Origin: Paraburkholderia sp. BL25I1N1
GTDB lineage: Bacteria > Pseudomonadota > Gammaproteobacteria > Burkholderiales > Burkholderiaceae
Direction: 5' to 3'
Length of the DNA stretch: 64,000 bases
Assembly (NCBI RefSeq): GCF_003002025.1
Contig: NZ_PVZB01000009.1
Span: 186,001 to 250,000 of the forward strand
This document shows positions 18,501 to 27,493 of this stretch, piece by piece; the stretch's first letter is position 1, and each line of letters starts with the position of its first letter. Under the pieces are notes generated by a model that was given only the letters and a program-made list of their open reading frames with translations, searched no databases and was not told the origin of the DNA. The translations under genes were made by a program, and so were the position numbers.

Positions 18501-19790
18501 TTAGACCTGGATCGCTTCCGGATCGGTCTTTTCCAGTTCCACCGATGCGGCCAGCAGCCCGAGCCGCGCCACCACGCCGTACATATAGAAGCGGTTGGGC
18601 GGCGCCGCGCCCGGTTTGGCGTGCGCGTCGGGCAGCGCCGTATGCTCGAAGCCGAGCGGCACGAAGTGCATGCCGGGCGCGTTCAGGTTCTGATCGCGCT
18701 CGCGGCTGCCATGCACGCGGTAGAAGCCGCCCACCACGTAGCGGTCGATCATGTACACCACCGGCTCGGCCACTTCTTCGCCGATGCGCTCGAACGTATA
18801 CACGCCTTCCTGCACGATCACGTCATGCACTTCCAGGCCGTCTTTGGTCGCGGCCATCTTGGCGCGTTCGCGCTTGGTGAGCGCGGCGACTTCCGACGCG
18901 TCGTGCACGGTCATCACGCCCATACCGTACGTGCCCGCGTCCGACTTGATGACGACATACGGTTTTTCGGAGATGCCGTACTCACGATACTTCTTGGCGA
19001 TCTTCTTCAGCACGCCGTCGATCGCGTCCGTCAGCGCTTCCTCGCCGGTGCGTTCCTGGAAGTCGACGCCTTCAACGTGCGCGAAGTACGGGTTGATCAT
19101 CCACGGGTCGATCTCGACCATCTTCGCGAATTTCTTCGCGACGTCGTCGTAACAGGAAAAATGCGTGGATTTGCGGCGCACGGCCCAGCCGGCATGCAGC
19201 GGCGGCAGTAAATACTGCTCGTGCAGATTTTCGAGCACGGGCGGGATGCCGCCCGACAGGTCGTTATTCAGCAGAATCGAGCACGGGTCGAAATTCTTCA
19301 GGCCGAGGCGCCGCTGCGAACGCTCGAGCGGTTCGAGCACGAGTTTCTGGCCGTCGGAGAGCGCGATCGTGACGGGCCCATTGATGGTTTCGTCGAGCGT
19401 GCCGAAACGCACGTTCAGGCCGGCCTGGCGCATGATCGCGGCCAGACGGGCGACATTCTCGAGATAGAACGCGTTGCGCGTGTGGCGCTCCGGAATCACC
19501 AGCAGATTCTTTGCGTCCGGACAGATCTTCTCGATCGACGCCATCGCGGCCTGGACGGCGAGCGGCAACACTTCCTGCGGCAGATTGTTGAATGCGCCAG
19601 GAAACAGATTGGTGTCGACCGGCGCGAGCTTGAAGCCCGCGTTGCGCAGATCGACGGAACAGTAGAACGGCGGCGTGTGCTCCTGCCATTCGAGCCGGAA
19701 CCAACGTTCGATGGCGGGAGTAGCGTCGAGGATCTTCCGCTCAAGATCGAGCAGCGGGCCGTTTAACGCCGTAACTAGGTGCGGAACCAT
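18501..19790 (-). CDS. gshA: Glutamate-cysteine ligase (proteobacterial GshA type)
   Basis: Catalyses the first step of glutathione synthesis. The 429-residue protein belongs to the GshA group found in beta-proteobacteria and acidithiobacilli, which is unrelated in sequence to E. coli GshA. Recognisable segments are IPERHTRNAFYLENVARLA, YVVIKSDAGTYGMGVMTVHD and VYMIDRYVVGGFYRVHG. It is followed by gshB 102 bp later in the same direction. There is a 237-bp gap to the amtB terminator side upstream. Confidence 0.92.
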   Translation of the reverse strand: MVPHLVTALNGPLLDLERKILDATPAIERWFRLEWQEHTPPFYCSVDLRNAGFKLAPVDTNLFPGAFNNLPQEVLPLAVQAAMASIEKICPDAKNLLVIPERHTRNAFYLENVARLAAIMRQAGLNVRFGTLDETINGPVTIALSDGQKLVLEPLERSQRRLGLKNFDPCSILLNNDLSGGIPPVLENLHEQYLLPPLHAGWAVRRKSTHFSCYDDVAKKFAKMVEIDPWMINPYFAHVEGVDFQERTGEEALTDAIDGVLKKIAKKYREYGISEKPYVVIKSDAGTYGMGVMTVHDASEVAALTKRERAKMAATKDGLEVHDVIVQEGVYTFERIGEEVAEPVVYMIDRYVVGGFYRVHGSRERDQNLNAPGMHFVPLGFEHTALPDAHAKPGAAPPNRFYMYGVVARLGLLAASVELEKTDPEAIQV

Positions 19791-19938
19791 TGATCACTCG
19801 CAGACTGGAGAAAAAAGATTGTAGAGCAAATGCTTTGTCCATTTGGGGACGGTTTCTCCATTCGCAAGCGGACGCGAATGCATTCTCGCTATTGCCATCA
19901 TAGGCGGGGAAAACTACCGTTTACAAGATAGCGCGCAA

Positions 19939-19964
19939 GAAAAAAGCCCGCCATGAAGGCGGGC
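19939..19964 (-). terminator. Intrinsic terminator of glnK-amtB
   Basis: On the minus strand GCCCGCC and GGCGGGC pair around a 5-base loop and are followed by six T residues. It lies 63 bp downstream of the amtB stop codon and is a clear Rho-independent terminator for the glnK-amtB transcript. Confidence 0.85.
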
Positions 19965-20027
19965 CAAAATCGCTGCGCTTATCCGTCATCCCCACGAGCC
20001 CGGGAGCGCGGGCGCGCGGTGTGTTGC

Positions 20028-21536
20028 TTATTCGACGTGTTCGCCGTGCAGCGTCACGTCCAGACCTTCGCGTTCCTGTTCTTCGGTCACGCGCAGGCCC
20101 ATCACCATGTCGATGATCTTCAGCAGGATGTAACTCACCACGCCGCTGTAGATCAGCGTCGTCAGCACGCCCTTGGCTTGCAGGATCACGCTGCCATCCG
20201 CGCCGCCGATGTCCTTCACCGCGAACACGCCGGTCAGCAGCGCACCCACGATACCGCCGATGCAGTGCACGCCGAACGCGTCGAGCGAGTCGTCGTAACC
20301 GAGCTTGTGCTTGAGCCACGTTGCCGACCAGAAGCAGATCACGCCCGCTGCGATACCGATCACCAGCGAACCCGCCATGCCGACGAAGCCCGAAGCCGGC
20401 GTAATCGCCACCAGACCCGCCACGGCGCCCGACACGATACCGAGTACCGACGGCTTACCCTTGGTCGCCCATTCGGCGAACATCCATGCGAGTGCGGCTG
20501 CTGCGGTCGCCACTTGCGTTGCGAACATCGCGAAACCGGCACGGCCGTCTGCTGCCACCGCCGAACCCGCATTGAAGCCGAACCAGCCTACCCACAGCAT
20601 GGCGCCACCGATCAGCGTGAGCGTCAGGTTGTGCGGCGCCATCGCTTCCTTGCCGTAGCCGACACGCTTGCCGAGCACCAGTGCGCAGACCAGCGCCGCG
20701 ATACCAGCGTTGATGTGCACCACCGTGCCGCCCGCGAAGTCGAGGATGCCCGCGCTAGCCAGCCAGCCGGTCGGTTCCCAGACCATGTGCGCGATCGGCG
20801 AGTAGACGATGATCGACCACAGCGTCATGAACACCAGCATCGCCGAGAACTTCATACGGTCGGCAAACGCACCCGTGATCAGCGCCGGGGTAATGATCGC
20901 GAACGTCATCTGATAGACGACGTAGACCGTTTCCGGGATCGTCGGCGCGAGGTGGCTGACGGTCAGCGTCGTGGCCTTGTCGCCCTTGATGTAGTTCATG
21001 CCCGACATGAAGAAGCGCGAGAAGCCGCCAATGAACGATCCACCCGGCGTGAAGGCCAGGCTGTAGCCCACCACGACCCAGATAATCGACACGAGGCAGG
21101 TGATCGCGAAGCTCTGCATCAGGATCGCGAGCACGCTCTTCTTGCGGACCATGCCGCCGTAGAACAGCGCCAGACCCGGGATCGTCATGAACAGCACGAG
21201 CGCGGTGGAGGTCAGCATCCAGGCGGTGTCGCCCGAATTGATCTTCGACGAATCGACCGAGAACGGCGCGGTCGGGGCAGCCGGCGCAGCGTCCGATGCT
21301 GCGGGTGCGGCGGCGGCCGCGCTGGCAGCCGGTGCGGCGGACGCGTCAGCGGCCGGTGCCGAAGCTGCGGCGGCAGCAGGTGCGGCCGAAGCGTCCGGTG
21401 CCGGCGCGCTCGCCGTCGTATCGGGAGCAGCGGCCGAAGCGGCCGCGGGGGCGGAAGCGTCGTCCGCGAGGGCGGCGCCGATACCGCCCGCGAGCAGCGA
21501 ACCGGCCATCAGCAAGGACATCATTAATTTGCGCAT
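20028..21536 (-). CDS. amtB: Ammonium transporter AmtB
   Basis: Inner-membrane ammonium channel. The 502 residues start with a signal peptide (ending ALADD), followed by an Ala/Pro/Asp low-complexity stretch of about 70 residues before the first conserved helix (DTAWMLTSTALVLFMTIPGLALFYGGMVR). The twin-His pore residues are in GGTVVHINAGIAAL and DAFGVHCIGGIVGALLTG. The long periplasmic extension is about 60-70 residues more than E. coli AmtB. It follows glnK by 44 bp, so they form the standard nitrogen-regulated pair, here with a sigma-54 promoter upstream of glnK. Confidence 0.96.
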   Translation of the reverse strand: MRKLMMSLLMAGSLLAGGIGAALADDASAPAAASAAAPDTTASAPAPDASAAPAAAAASAPAADASAAPAASAAAAAPAASDAAPAAPTAPFSVDSSKINSGDTAWMLTSTALVLFMTIPGLALFYGGMVRKKSVLAILMQSFAITCLVSIIWVVVGYSLAFTPGGSFIGGFSRFFMSGMNYIKGDKATTLTVSHLAPTIPETVYVVYQMTFAIITPALITGAFADRMKFSAMLVFMTLWSIIVYSPIAHMVWEPTGWLASAGILDFAGGTVVHINAGIAALVCALVLGKRVGYGKEAMAPHNLTLTLIGGAMLWVGWFGFNAGSAVAADGRAGFAMFATQVATAAAALAWMFAEWATKGKPSVLGIVSGAVAGLVAITPASGFVGMAGSLVIGIAAGVICFWSATWLKHKLGYDDSLDAFGVHCIGGIVGALLTGVFAVKDIGGADGSVILQAKGVLTTLIYSGVVSYILLKIIDMVMGLRVTEEQEREGLDVTLHGEHVE

Positions 21537-21580
21537 CTTTCGTTTCCTCTTGTCGCTATCTGTGTCGCTATCTTTTGGTA

Positions 21581-21931
<351 letters not shown>

Positions 21932-22054
21932 TTAGTTGCGTAACCCGTTTGCGTAACCCGTTTGCTAACTCTCGTTGCGTATCCCTAAAACCGTTCGCGT
22001 GGTCTCGTTCCGCTGCCGGTAAAAAGGCGCCGGCAGTGCGCGCGGGGCAGTAAC

Positions 22055-22070
22055 AGCAACTCGCATGCCA
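22055..22070 (-). promoter_or_regulatory. Sigma-54 promoter of glnK-amtB
   Basis: Minus strand reads TGGCATGCGAGTTGCT, matching the -24/-12 consensus TGGCAC-N5-TTGC with GG and GC separated by exactly ten bases. It lies about 140 bp upstream of glnK, consistent with nitrogen control through NtrC. Confidence 0.75.
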
Positions 22071-22301
22071 TGTTGTGTCAGACTCCGCCCCGTGGACGTC
22101 GCAAAAGGGGCGCAAGCCGCCCTGGCCGGACGGCCAACGTTGACCGGGGCAAGCTGGCGCAGCGTATGGATCGTTGCTAGAGTGTTCGCAGGTCTGGAAC
22201 GCAAGGGCGCGCACCAAAGGGGCTCATGCCGCAACGTCACGCAATGGGGCATGCACCAACACCGCCCATTTGCCGCTGCAAAGCACAGGCGTAACGAAAC
22301 A

Positions 22302-22318
22302 TGCACATTTTTTGTGCA
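22302..22318. promoter_or_regulatory. NtrC-like enhancer site
   Basis: TGCAC-N7-GTGCA, the dyad of the NtrC consensus, with an AT-rich centre. It is 230 bp upstream of the glnK sigma-54 promoter and only 15 bp before the ubiK start, so NtrC binding could also affect ubiK. Confidence 0.6.
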
Positions 22319-22332
22319 CCAAGGGGAACACC

Positions 22333-22587
22333 ATGAAACAACCGAACGATGTTTTTAACGACTTTCAGGCCCGCATGAGCGAGCTCTTCAAGAACTCGCC
22401 GGCCAAGGATGTCGAGCGGAACGTGAAGGCCATGCTGTCGCAGGGCTTTTCGAAGCTCGACCTGGTGACGCGCGAGGAATTCGACACGCAAACCCAGGTG
22501 CTGGTGCGCACGCGCGCTCGCCTTGAAGAATTGGAGCGCCGCGTCGCCGAACTCGAACAGAAGCTGCCGGTCACGCAAACGCCGTAA
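22333..22587 (+). CDS. ubiK: Ubiquinone biosynthesis accessory factor UbiK
   Basis: An 84-residue YqiC/BMFP-family protein that forms coiled-coil trimers and supports the aerobic ubiquinone biosynthesis complex with UbiJ. It begins MKQPNDVFNDFQARMSELFK. It has a central amphipathic segment and a C-terminal heptad-rich helix (ARLEELERRVAELEQKL). The start at 22333 has AAGGGGA seven bases upstream. It is followed by the interrupted comM gene. Confidence 0.9.
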   Translation: MKQPNDVFNDFQARMSELFKNSPAKDVERNVKAMLSQGFSKLDLVTREEFDTQTQVLVRTRARLEELERRVAELEQKLPVTQTP

Positions 22588-22708
22588 CGCTTTGCTCGCG
22601 GCGTGATCGCCGCGCAGTGCTGCACATCACAGGCAAGCGAGCCGTGACGTCATCAGCGTTTTAGGGGACTTGCGCGCGCCTTCGGCGCGCCGTCCGACGG
22701 GAGAAAAC

Positions 22709-22909
22709 ATGTCGCTTGCCGTGGTGCGCAGTCGCGCGCCGGCCTCTGGCCGCGCGCCCGAAGTAACCGTCGAGGTCCACCTCGCGAACGGATTACCCTC
22801 TTTTTCCATCGTTGGGCGATTAGTGAACCAACCGGCCGGTTCGTACTCGCAGACGTTGGCGCATGCCGCGTCACGGTCTCCAGTCATCGAGCACTGGAAG
22901 GCGCCCTAG
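22709..22909 (+). pseudogene. comM: comM 5' fragment (YifB family), interrupted by the island
   Basis: Encodes the first 33 codons of a ComM/YifB-type AAA+ protein: MSLAVVRSRAPASG, then the conserved HLANGLPSFSIVG, after which the frame runs into foreign sequence and stops at 22909. The matching continuation (IVGLPDLEVRESRERVR) is found in frame 21 kb downstream at 43860. ComM is a hexameric helicase that drives branch migration during natural transformation; this copy should be inactive while the island is in place. The last codons before the junction (GGA TTA CCC TCT TTT) are unusually AT-rich for this genome. Confidence 0.88.
22801..22816. repeat. Candidate attL core
   Basis: Left comM-island junction. 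ATCGT at 22808-22812 is shared with the right junction at 43860-43864, and the flanking codons (TCC ATC GTT GGG) align with TCG ATC GTC GGC there. Only a few bases are identical, as expected for serine-recombinase att sites. A 12-bp palindrome AACCGGCCGGTT follows at 22830. Confidence 0.5.
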
Positions 22910-23048
22910 CTGACAGGGCCGCTTAATTTGCCGGATTTACTGCGGACATATGCTTTCTTTGCCTCGGTGGTGGCCGAATGCACTAGCCGAGTTGCGCAAG
23001 CCAAATTTTTAGGTCAGCATCGCAACTTCACTTCGTGTATGAAGATAA

Positions 23049-23537
23049 GTGGCCAATTCGCAGACGCCCGCGCTTTCCGACGCTCAAATTGCGGCAATCA
23101 TCGACCAGCCTAAGCTCGTCGCTGAGGACGTCCGTTGGGACCATCAACCGAATAATTCAAACTTTCGGTGGTGGCGGGCCCCCGTGTTTTCCGAAGAGGG
23201 TGTAGCACTCGCAGGCATGTCCTGTGAGATGGGGTTCCGCTTGGGCGTTACCCCAGAGGATTGCAGGTACTCGTTCACCCTCTATATGCGCCGCCTAACC
23301 AATAAGAGCCGCGTCTACCAAATTGAGGTCTTTCGTCCAGACCGAATTAGCCATCGCGAACCGGGTAAGCTGCTCATTGGCCCACATCAGCACTTTGGTG
23401 ACCGAGCCGAGCCAATCGAACCGCCATCTCATTTAAGTTGCGCTGACCATGAGCAATGGTTCCGCCTCTTCCTCCGAAACGCTAATATTGGCTTTGGAGC
23501 GGAATATCGTTCGCCAACTGAGGGTTCTTTGTTTTAA
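23049..23537 (+). CDS. Hypothetical protein, possible DUF6978 family
   Basis: A 162-residue protein starting at a GTG. It has no signal peptide or membrane segment. The middle shows a beta-rich pattern (RYSFTLYMRRLTNKSRVYQIEVFRP) followed by KLLIGPHQHFGDRAEPIEP, which recalls DUF6978 proteins that are found beside DUF1828/DUF1829 genes; this assignment is tentative. The next gene begins two bases after its stop, so the pair is almost certainly one operon. It is the first complete gene inside the island's left end. Function unknown. Confidence 0.65.
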   Translation: MANSQTPALSDAQIAAIIDQPKLVAEDVRWDHQPNNSNFRWWRAPVFSEEGVALAGMSCEMGFRLGVTPEDCRYSFTLYMRRLTNKSRVYQIEVFRPDRISHREPGKLLIGPHQHFGDRAEPIEPPSHLSCADHEQWFRLFLRNANIGFGAEYRSPTEGSLF

Positions 23538-23539
23538 TC

Positions 23540-24280
23540 ATGAATTGCGCCAACCTTCTCGGAGCACTGGGATTTGCCTGCCACCGGTTTCCTACTGGAA
23601 CACTGGCGGTCAGCACGCCTTTTTGCTTTGCGGACGGCGACGTCATCCACTTCTACCTCGACGACTTTGACTCCACCGTCCGGATTCGCGATAACTCGGA
23701 CACCCTCTTCCATCTGTCGACAGTCGGGCTCGATATATCGGACCGCAAGAAATGGCGTTTCCTTCGACAATTAGCTGAGGCGCATGGCTTACAGCTCGAA
23801 GATAGTGGCGAACTCACGGGGCGGTCACAGTCGACCGAATTGCCAGATTTGGTCAGGCGCTACGTAGGAACGCTTCTCAAAGTGGTCGACTACGAGCGCG
23901 AGCAACGAGGTATGTCTGACGAAGCGGAGCAGTATCTCGCCGAGGTCGAGTTTTACTTGCGAGCGTGGCACGCTGACCGCAACGTTGTACCTCACCCTCA
24001 AATCGTAGGTATGTCGGGCCGCCTGCACACATTCGATTTCGAATATGGGCACCAGCTCGTTGATGCTATCAGGCCAAACTCCAACAGCACTGGCTCCATT
24101 CTTCGCAAAGCGATGGACCTTGTGGACGATGAAAACGCGAGTCGCATCCTAGTCGTCATGGACGACCGGGAGGACACCGAGCGCGCTCATGCAGAAACCG
24201 CAATTCTGTCGCGCATGGTATCTGTCCTGGGCATGCAGCAATTGCGACGCGTGGCGGGCATTCCTTCGAGCGAGCATTAA
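23540..24280 (+). CDS. DUF1828/DUF1829 domain protein
   Basis: A 246-residue protein. Residues 20-75 (VSTPFCFADGDVIHFYLDDF through TLFHLSTVGLDIS) match the DUF1828 pattern and the C-terminal half (about 110-240) the DUF1829 pattern. Neither domain has an established activity, but such proteins occur mainly on phages, plasmids and islands and are suspected of a phage-conflict or toxin role. It is translationally linked to the gene upstream (two-base gap). It lies just before the serine recombinase. The family call is from memory of sequence pattern. Confidence 0.7.
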   Translation: MNCANLLGALGFACHRFPTGTLAVSTPFCFADGDVIHFYLDDFDSTVRIRDNSDTLFHLSTVGLDISDRKKWRFLRQLAEAHGLQLEDSGELTGRSQSTELPDLVRRYVGTLLKVVDYEREQRGMSDEAEQYLAEVEFYLRAWHADRNVVPHPQIVGMSGRLHTFDFEYGHQLVDAIRPNSNSTGSILRKAMDLVDDENASRILVVMDDREDTERAHAETAILSRMVSVLGMQQLRRVAGIPSSEH

Positions 24281-24627
24281 CAGCACGCACATCCGCGGCA
24301 ATAACGCGAGCGTGGAGACTGCGGATGTCGATGCGATATTTTCGCCCGCAGTCGAAACATCGCAGGACACAGTCACCTCGTGTCATCGGATTCTTTGCCT
24401 AGTCGCCGGCGTCAATCCTGCGGGGTACGTCCTCGACCCATTTTGAACGCATGACTCGCGTTGGTGCCTACGAAGTTACGAGAAACGGCGGCGAATCCGC
24501 ACAAAGGAGGAGGCGCTGCTCAGGGGCGTCCGTACCTCCGCGATGACGGGAACCGTTTCGTGGCGTGACACCCTTGTTAAACGTTGGGCTACAATTGCCC
24601 CGATATTACAACTATGTAAACAGACCA
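24281..24627. other. Region between the DUF1829 gene and the serine recombinase
   Basis: About 347 bp. A short plus-strand ORF overlapping the end of the upstream gene runs to 24446 but has no features of a real protein. The recombinase promoter is presumably here. No convincing promoter, terminator or att-like palindrome was found. Confidence 0.35.
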
Positions 24628-26295
24628 ATGTCCGTCACACCCGGCACCGTGCAACCACCTGTCCCGGTGGCATACAGTTACGTCCGCTTCAGTACGGCCA
24701 AGCAGGAATTAGGAGACAGCCTTCGCCGCCAAGTCGAGAGCGCGGAAGATTACTGTCGCGAACATGGCTTGCAGCTTGCACCGGTCAGTTATCGAGACTT
24801 GGGTGTATCCGCTTTTAAGCGCCGCAATTTCGAGAAAGGGGCGCTCGCGGCATTCATCGGCGCAGTCAAGAACGGCAAGGTGGCTGAGGGCAGCTTCCTT
24901 ATCGTCGAGCAGTTCGACCGTTTGAGCCGGGCCTATACAAACGTAGCGTTGCGACTGCTGATGGACATTGTCGAAGCAGGCATAAACGTAGTTACGCTCG
25001 TAGACAGGAAAATCTGGGACCGCGAGTCAATCAAAGACGCCAGCAATCTAATGCTCGCAGTAATGTACATGGCCCGGGCAAACAACGAGAGCGAGGCGAA
25101 AGCGCTGCGCCTTTCGACAGTCTGGAAGCAAAAGAAGCTGCGCGCGGCGGACGGCACGGCTCCCCGCATCGTCACGAGTGAATGTCCGCGGTGGTTGCGT
25201 GCAAACGCGGGCAAAACTGGCTTCGAGATACTCCAAGACCGCGTAGAAAGCATTCGAAAAGTGTTCGACATGCGCATCAACGGATTTGGCATCGTGGCGA
25301 TTGTCAAGAGGGCGAACCAAGAACGCTGGCCGGCTCCCGGCAAGATGTCGGTGCGCAAGCAAGGCGAATCCGCCGACGACTTCGAGCGACGCAAGACAGC
25401 GGGTGCGACATGGCATACCTCCACGGTCGGGAGATTGCTGAAGAACCGCGCGTTGCTCGGCGAGTATCAGCCTCGCTCGCTGCACCCGACAGACGAAGCC
25501 AAACGGGTTACTTTCGGAGAGCCCATCAAGAACTATTACCCCGCCGTGCTCGATGAGTCAACGTTCTTGCGAGCGCAAGCGACAGTTGAGCGCCGAGGTA
25601 GATTTCCTGGCCGACGGGACGTGAACATGCGGAATTGGCTTCAGGGGCTCGTGCAATGCTCGTGCGGACATTCGCTGGTACGCAAAAACAAACAATCGAA
25701 ATCGCAGCCGGGCTATGCCCGCTACTACTGTACAGCGCGTGTTCGCGGCGCTTCGAAATGTCCAGGCGTCAGCGCGAAAGAATTGGAAGAGTCCGTCCTG
25801 TATGTCGTCAGCTTCTACTTTCCCAGTCGGTTCGGGTCGGCTTCGCTTGACGAGCTGAAAGTTCGTATCGAACTTTTGGAGAGCCAAGTCGTGACGACCA
25901 AAAGGGCACAGGAGAGGTACGCTGAAGCGATAGGAATGGCGGATGAACTCGTCACACTGGTAGAGAAGCTGAAAACGGCTACCACGACACTCCACGAGTA
26001 CGAGCGTCAACTGTCAGTCGCTCGCGCCGAACTAGCGGACGCGTCATTCGACGATGAGGTTGTACTTAAGAAGCTTGCGGATATGGCTTACGCTCATGAC
26101 AACCCGAACGAATATGCAGCGCTAAGGGAAGAACTTGCACGTGCGCTGGATAAAATCGTCGTCCATCAAGACGAAGGTTTCATCCGGGTTTTCGCTAAGG
26201 GTCTTGCGTACACGTTCGTCCACATACTTCGACCGGACGGCGTTCTACCTGACTTAACCGCGGCGGAGAGGCCGCCAGAGCGACTGACGGCTTAG
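24628..26295 (+). CDS. Large serine recombinase (probable island integrase)
   Basis: A 555-residue large serine recombinase. It has an N-terminal resolvase catalytic domain with the nucleophile Ser in YSYVRFSTAKQELGDSL and the LIVEQFDRLSR block; a recombinase domain (about 185-330); a zinc ribbon with CSCGHSLVRK and YYCTARVRGASKCPG; and a predicted coiled coil (about 410-480). This architecture matches phage-type integrases that act on short attP/attB sites. An ATG 21 codons upstream is an alternative start. It lies 1.8 kb from the left junction and is the best candidate for integration in comM. A strong hairpin follows the stop. Confidence 0.9.
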   Translation: MSVTPGTVQPPVPVAYSYVRFSTAKQELGDSLRRQVESAEDYCREHGLQLAPVSYRDLGVSAFKRRNFEKGALAAFIGAVKNGKVAEGSFLIVEQFDRLSRAYTNVALRLLMDIVEAGINVVTLVDRKIWDRESIKDASNLMLAVMYMARANNESEAKALRLSTVWKQKKLRAADGTAPRIVTSECPRWLRANAGKTGFEILQDRVESIRKVFDMRINGFGIVAIVKRANQERWPAPGKMSVRKQGESADDFERRKTAGATWHTSTVGRLLKNRALLGEYQPRSLHPTDEAKRVTFGEPIKNYYPAVLDESTFLRAQATVERRGRFPGRRDVNMRNWLQGLVQCSCGHSLVRKNKQSKSQPGYARYYCTARVRGASKCPGVSAKELEESVLYVVSFYFPSRFGSASLDELKVRIELLESQVVTTKRAQERYAEAIGMADELVTLVEKLKTATTTLHEYERQLSVARAELADASFDDEVVLKKLADMAYAHDNPNEYAALREELARALDKIVVHQDEGFIRVFAKGLAYTFVHILRPDGVLPDLTAAERPPERLTA

Positions 26296-26310
26296 TTTTG
26301 TGCTTGAAGA

Positions 26311-26338
26311 GACCGGGCGTCGAGCTTGACGCCCGGTC
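26311..26338. terminator. 11-bp hairpin after the serine recombinase
   Basis: GACCGGGCGTC and its exact complement flank the loop GAGCTT, beginning 16 bp after the recombinase stop. No T-run follows on the plus strand; on the minus strand it is followed by TCTTCAAGCACAAAAC. It could end both the recombinase mRNA and the minus-strand RNA proposed at 26383-27357. Confidence 0.6.
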
Positions 26339-26382
26339 GTGAAAGTTAAAAGTACCTATTATCGTTGTCCCTTTCTCGCTAT

Positions 26383-27357
26383 CCGACCGGCCAAGGTCGG
26401 AAGTCGTACATCCCGCCGCCAAGCGGGATGTACGGCACTTCACTGCAACAGGCCGCCAGGCCCAACCACGCACTTCCGCAAACGCTCCAACCTTTCGGAA
26501 CACGGTGCCAGCCGTGTTGCCACTCTCGTGGCTCCTCTGGGGCTTCGGTCGTATCGCCCAATAAGTCAATCCCTACTCAGTCAGTCTCCCCCTCTCTGCC
26601 ATCAACCCGCGCGGTGCCATCCGACACGGTACGGAGAGAGGTTCCCACGTTAGTTACCAGCTACTGCGCAACGCAGCGCCACTGTCTCCACAATCGCCTA
26701 GCCTTTCGGCTCCCCGCAGGTTTCCCCAGCCCGATGTTCCATAGCGGCTCAGGTACTCAGGTCATGCTTCATCGACTACGAACCACGGCTTAATGCCTAT
26801 GGCTCCACGTTGCTCCGCACAGCGCCTTTCGAGAGGCGCCGTTACACGCTTGAGCTATCCAAAGACCCCCGGTTTCCCGAGGTGCCAGCTGCGCCAGGTT
26901 TCCCCTTGCAGCCCTCGTGCATCGCTGCACGCTCATCAGCCGTCGTGTGCGGTACGGGTTACGCCCTTGCGGTACGTCCCCCGAGCCGGTCTTGCACCGG
27001 CTTTCACCCGATAACAGGTCGTCAGGCCATTGCCTGCCTGACGCCGTTTCCGCGTCGCCCAACCTCTGCCGACGTCGTGGTCGGCCGGATTGGGTCGAAG
27101 GAGGGAGTCACACCCTCCAGCGCCCTTCGCAGCCGCACCAGCCCTATTAGAGGCATGCGGCTACAGCGTTTGCTCGGTTCCAGGTTGGCGACCTGAAACC
27201 TGCCGGGGTGGCGCCCCGGCATGCCCTTTCGGGCGTGTGTGTTTGCAGTCTGGCGGTCTGCTCGCCGAACCCTCTGTCTCTGCCAAAGGTTCATCGAGCA
27301 GGCCGCCGTGCGTGCGATTCACCCAAGCTTTCACCTGGACGCTTCCCTTGCAAACAC
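26383..27357 (-). ncRNA. Probable large structured RNA, family not recognised
   Basis: Almost 1 kb without a credible ORF on either strand but dense in perfect stem-loops. Examples: 26405-26416/26423-26434 (12 bp), 26500-26505/26512-26517, 26822-26827/26834-26839, 26985-26990/26996-27001, 27021-27027/27036-27042, 27202-27208/27214-27220, 27258-27264/27295-27301 with a second inner helix, and a long-range 9-bp pairing 27239-27247/27349-27357. Read on the minus strand, several short stems close on GNRA tetraloops (GAAA at 26704, 26873 and 27227; GAGA at 26524; GCGA at 26922). On the plus strand these would be TTTC, TCTC and TCGC. I found no group II intron domain V, group I core, tmRNA or RNase P signature. 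Confidence 0.6.
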
Positions 27358-27493
27358 GTATGTCCTATTTGGGTATAGCGGTTTTGCCGTGCTGCGCACG
27401 GAACATCACTACGTCTCATCACCGCCAAACCCAATCACACTTATTCGGCGCGGTTCGCGCTATACGAAGCATCACGTTTCGCATCGAACCCGC

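Noticed and set aside
26383..27357. Group II intron, group I intron, tmRNA or RNase P
   Set aside because: No domain V hairpin, conserved intron core, tag-peptide frame or RNase P core segment was found on either strand, and no reverse transcriptase gene is nearby.
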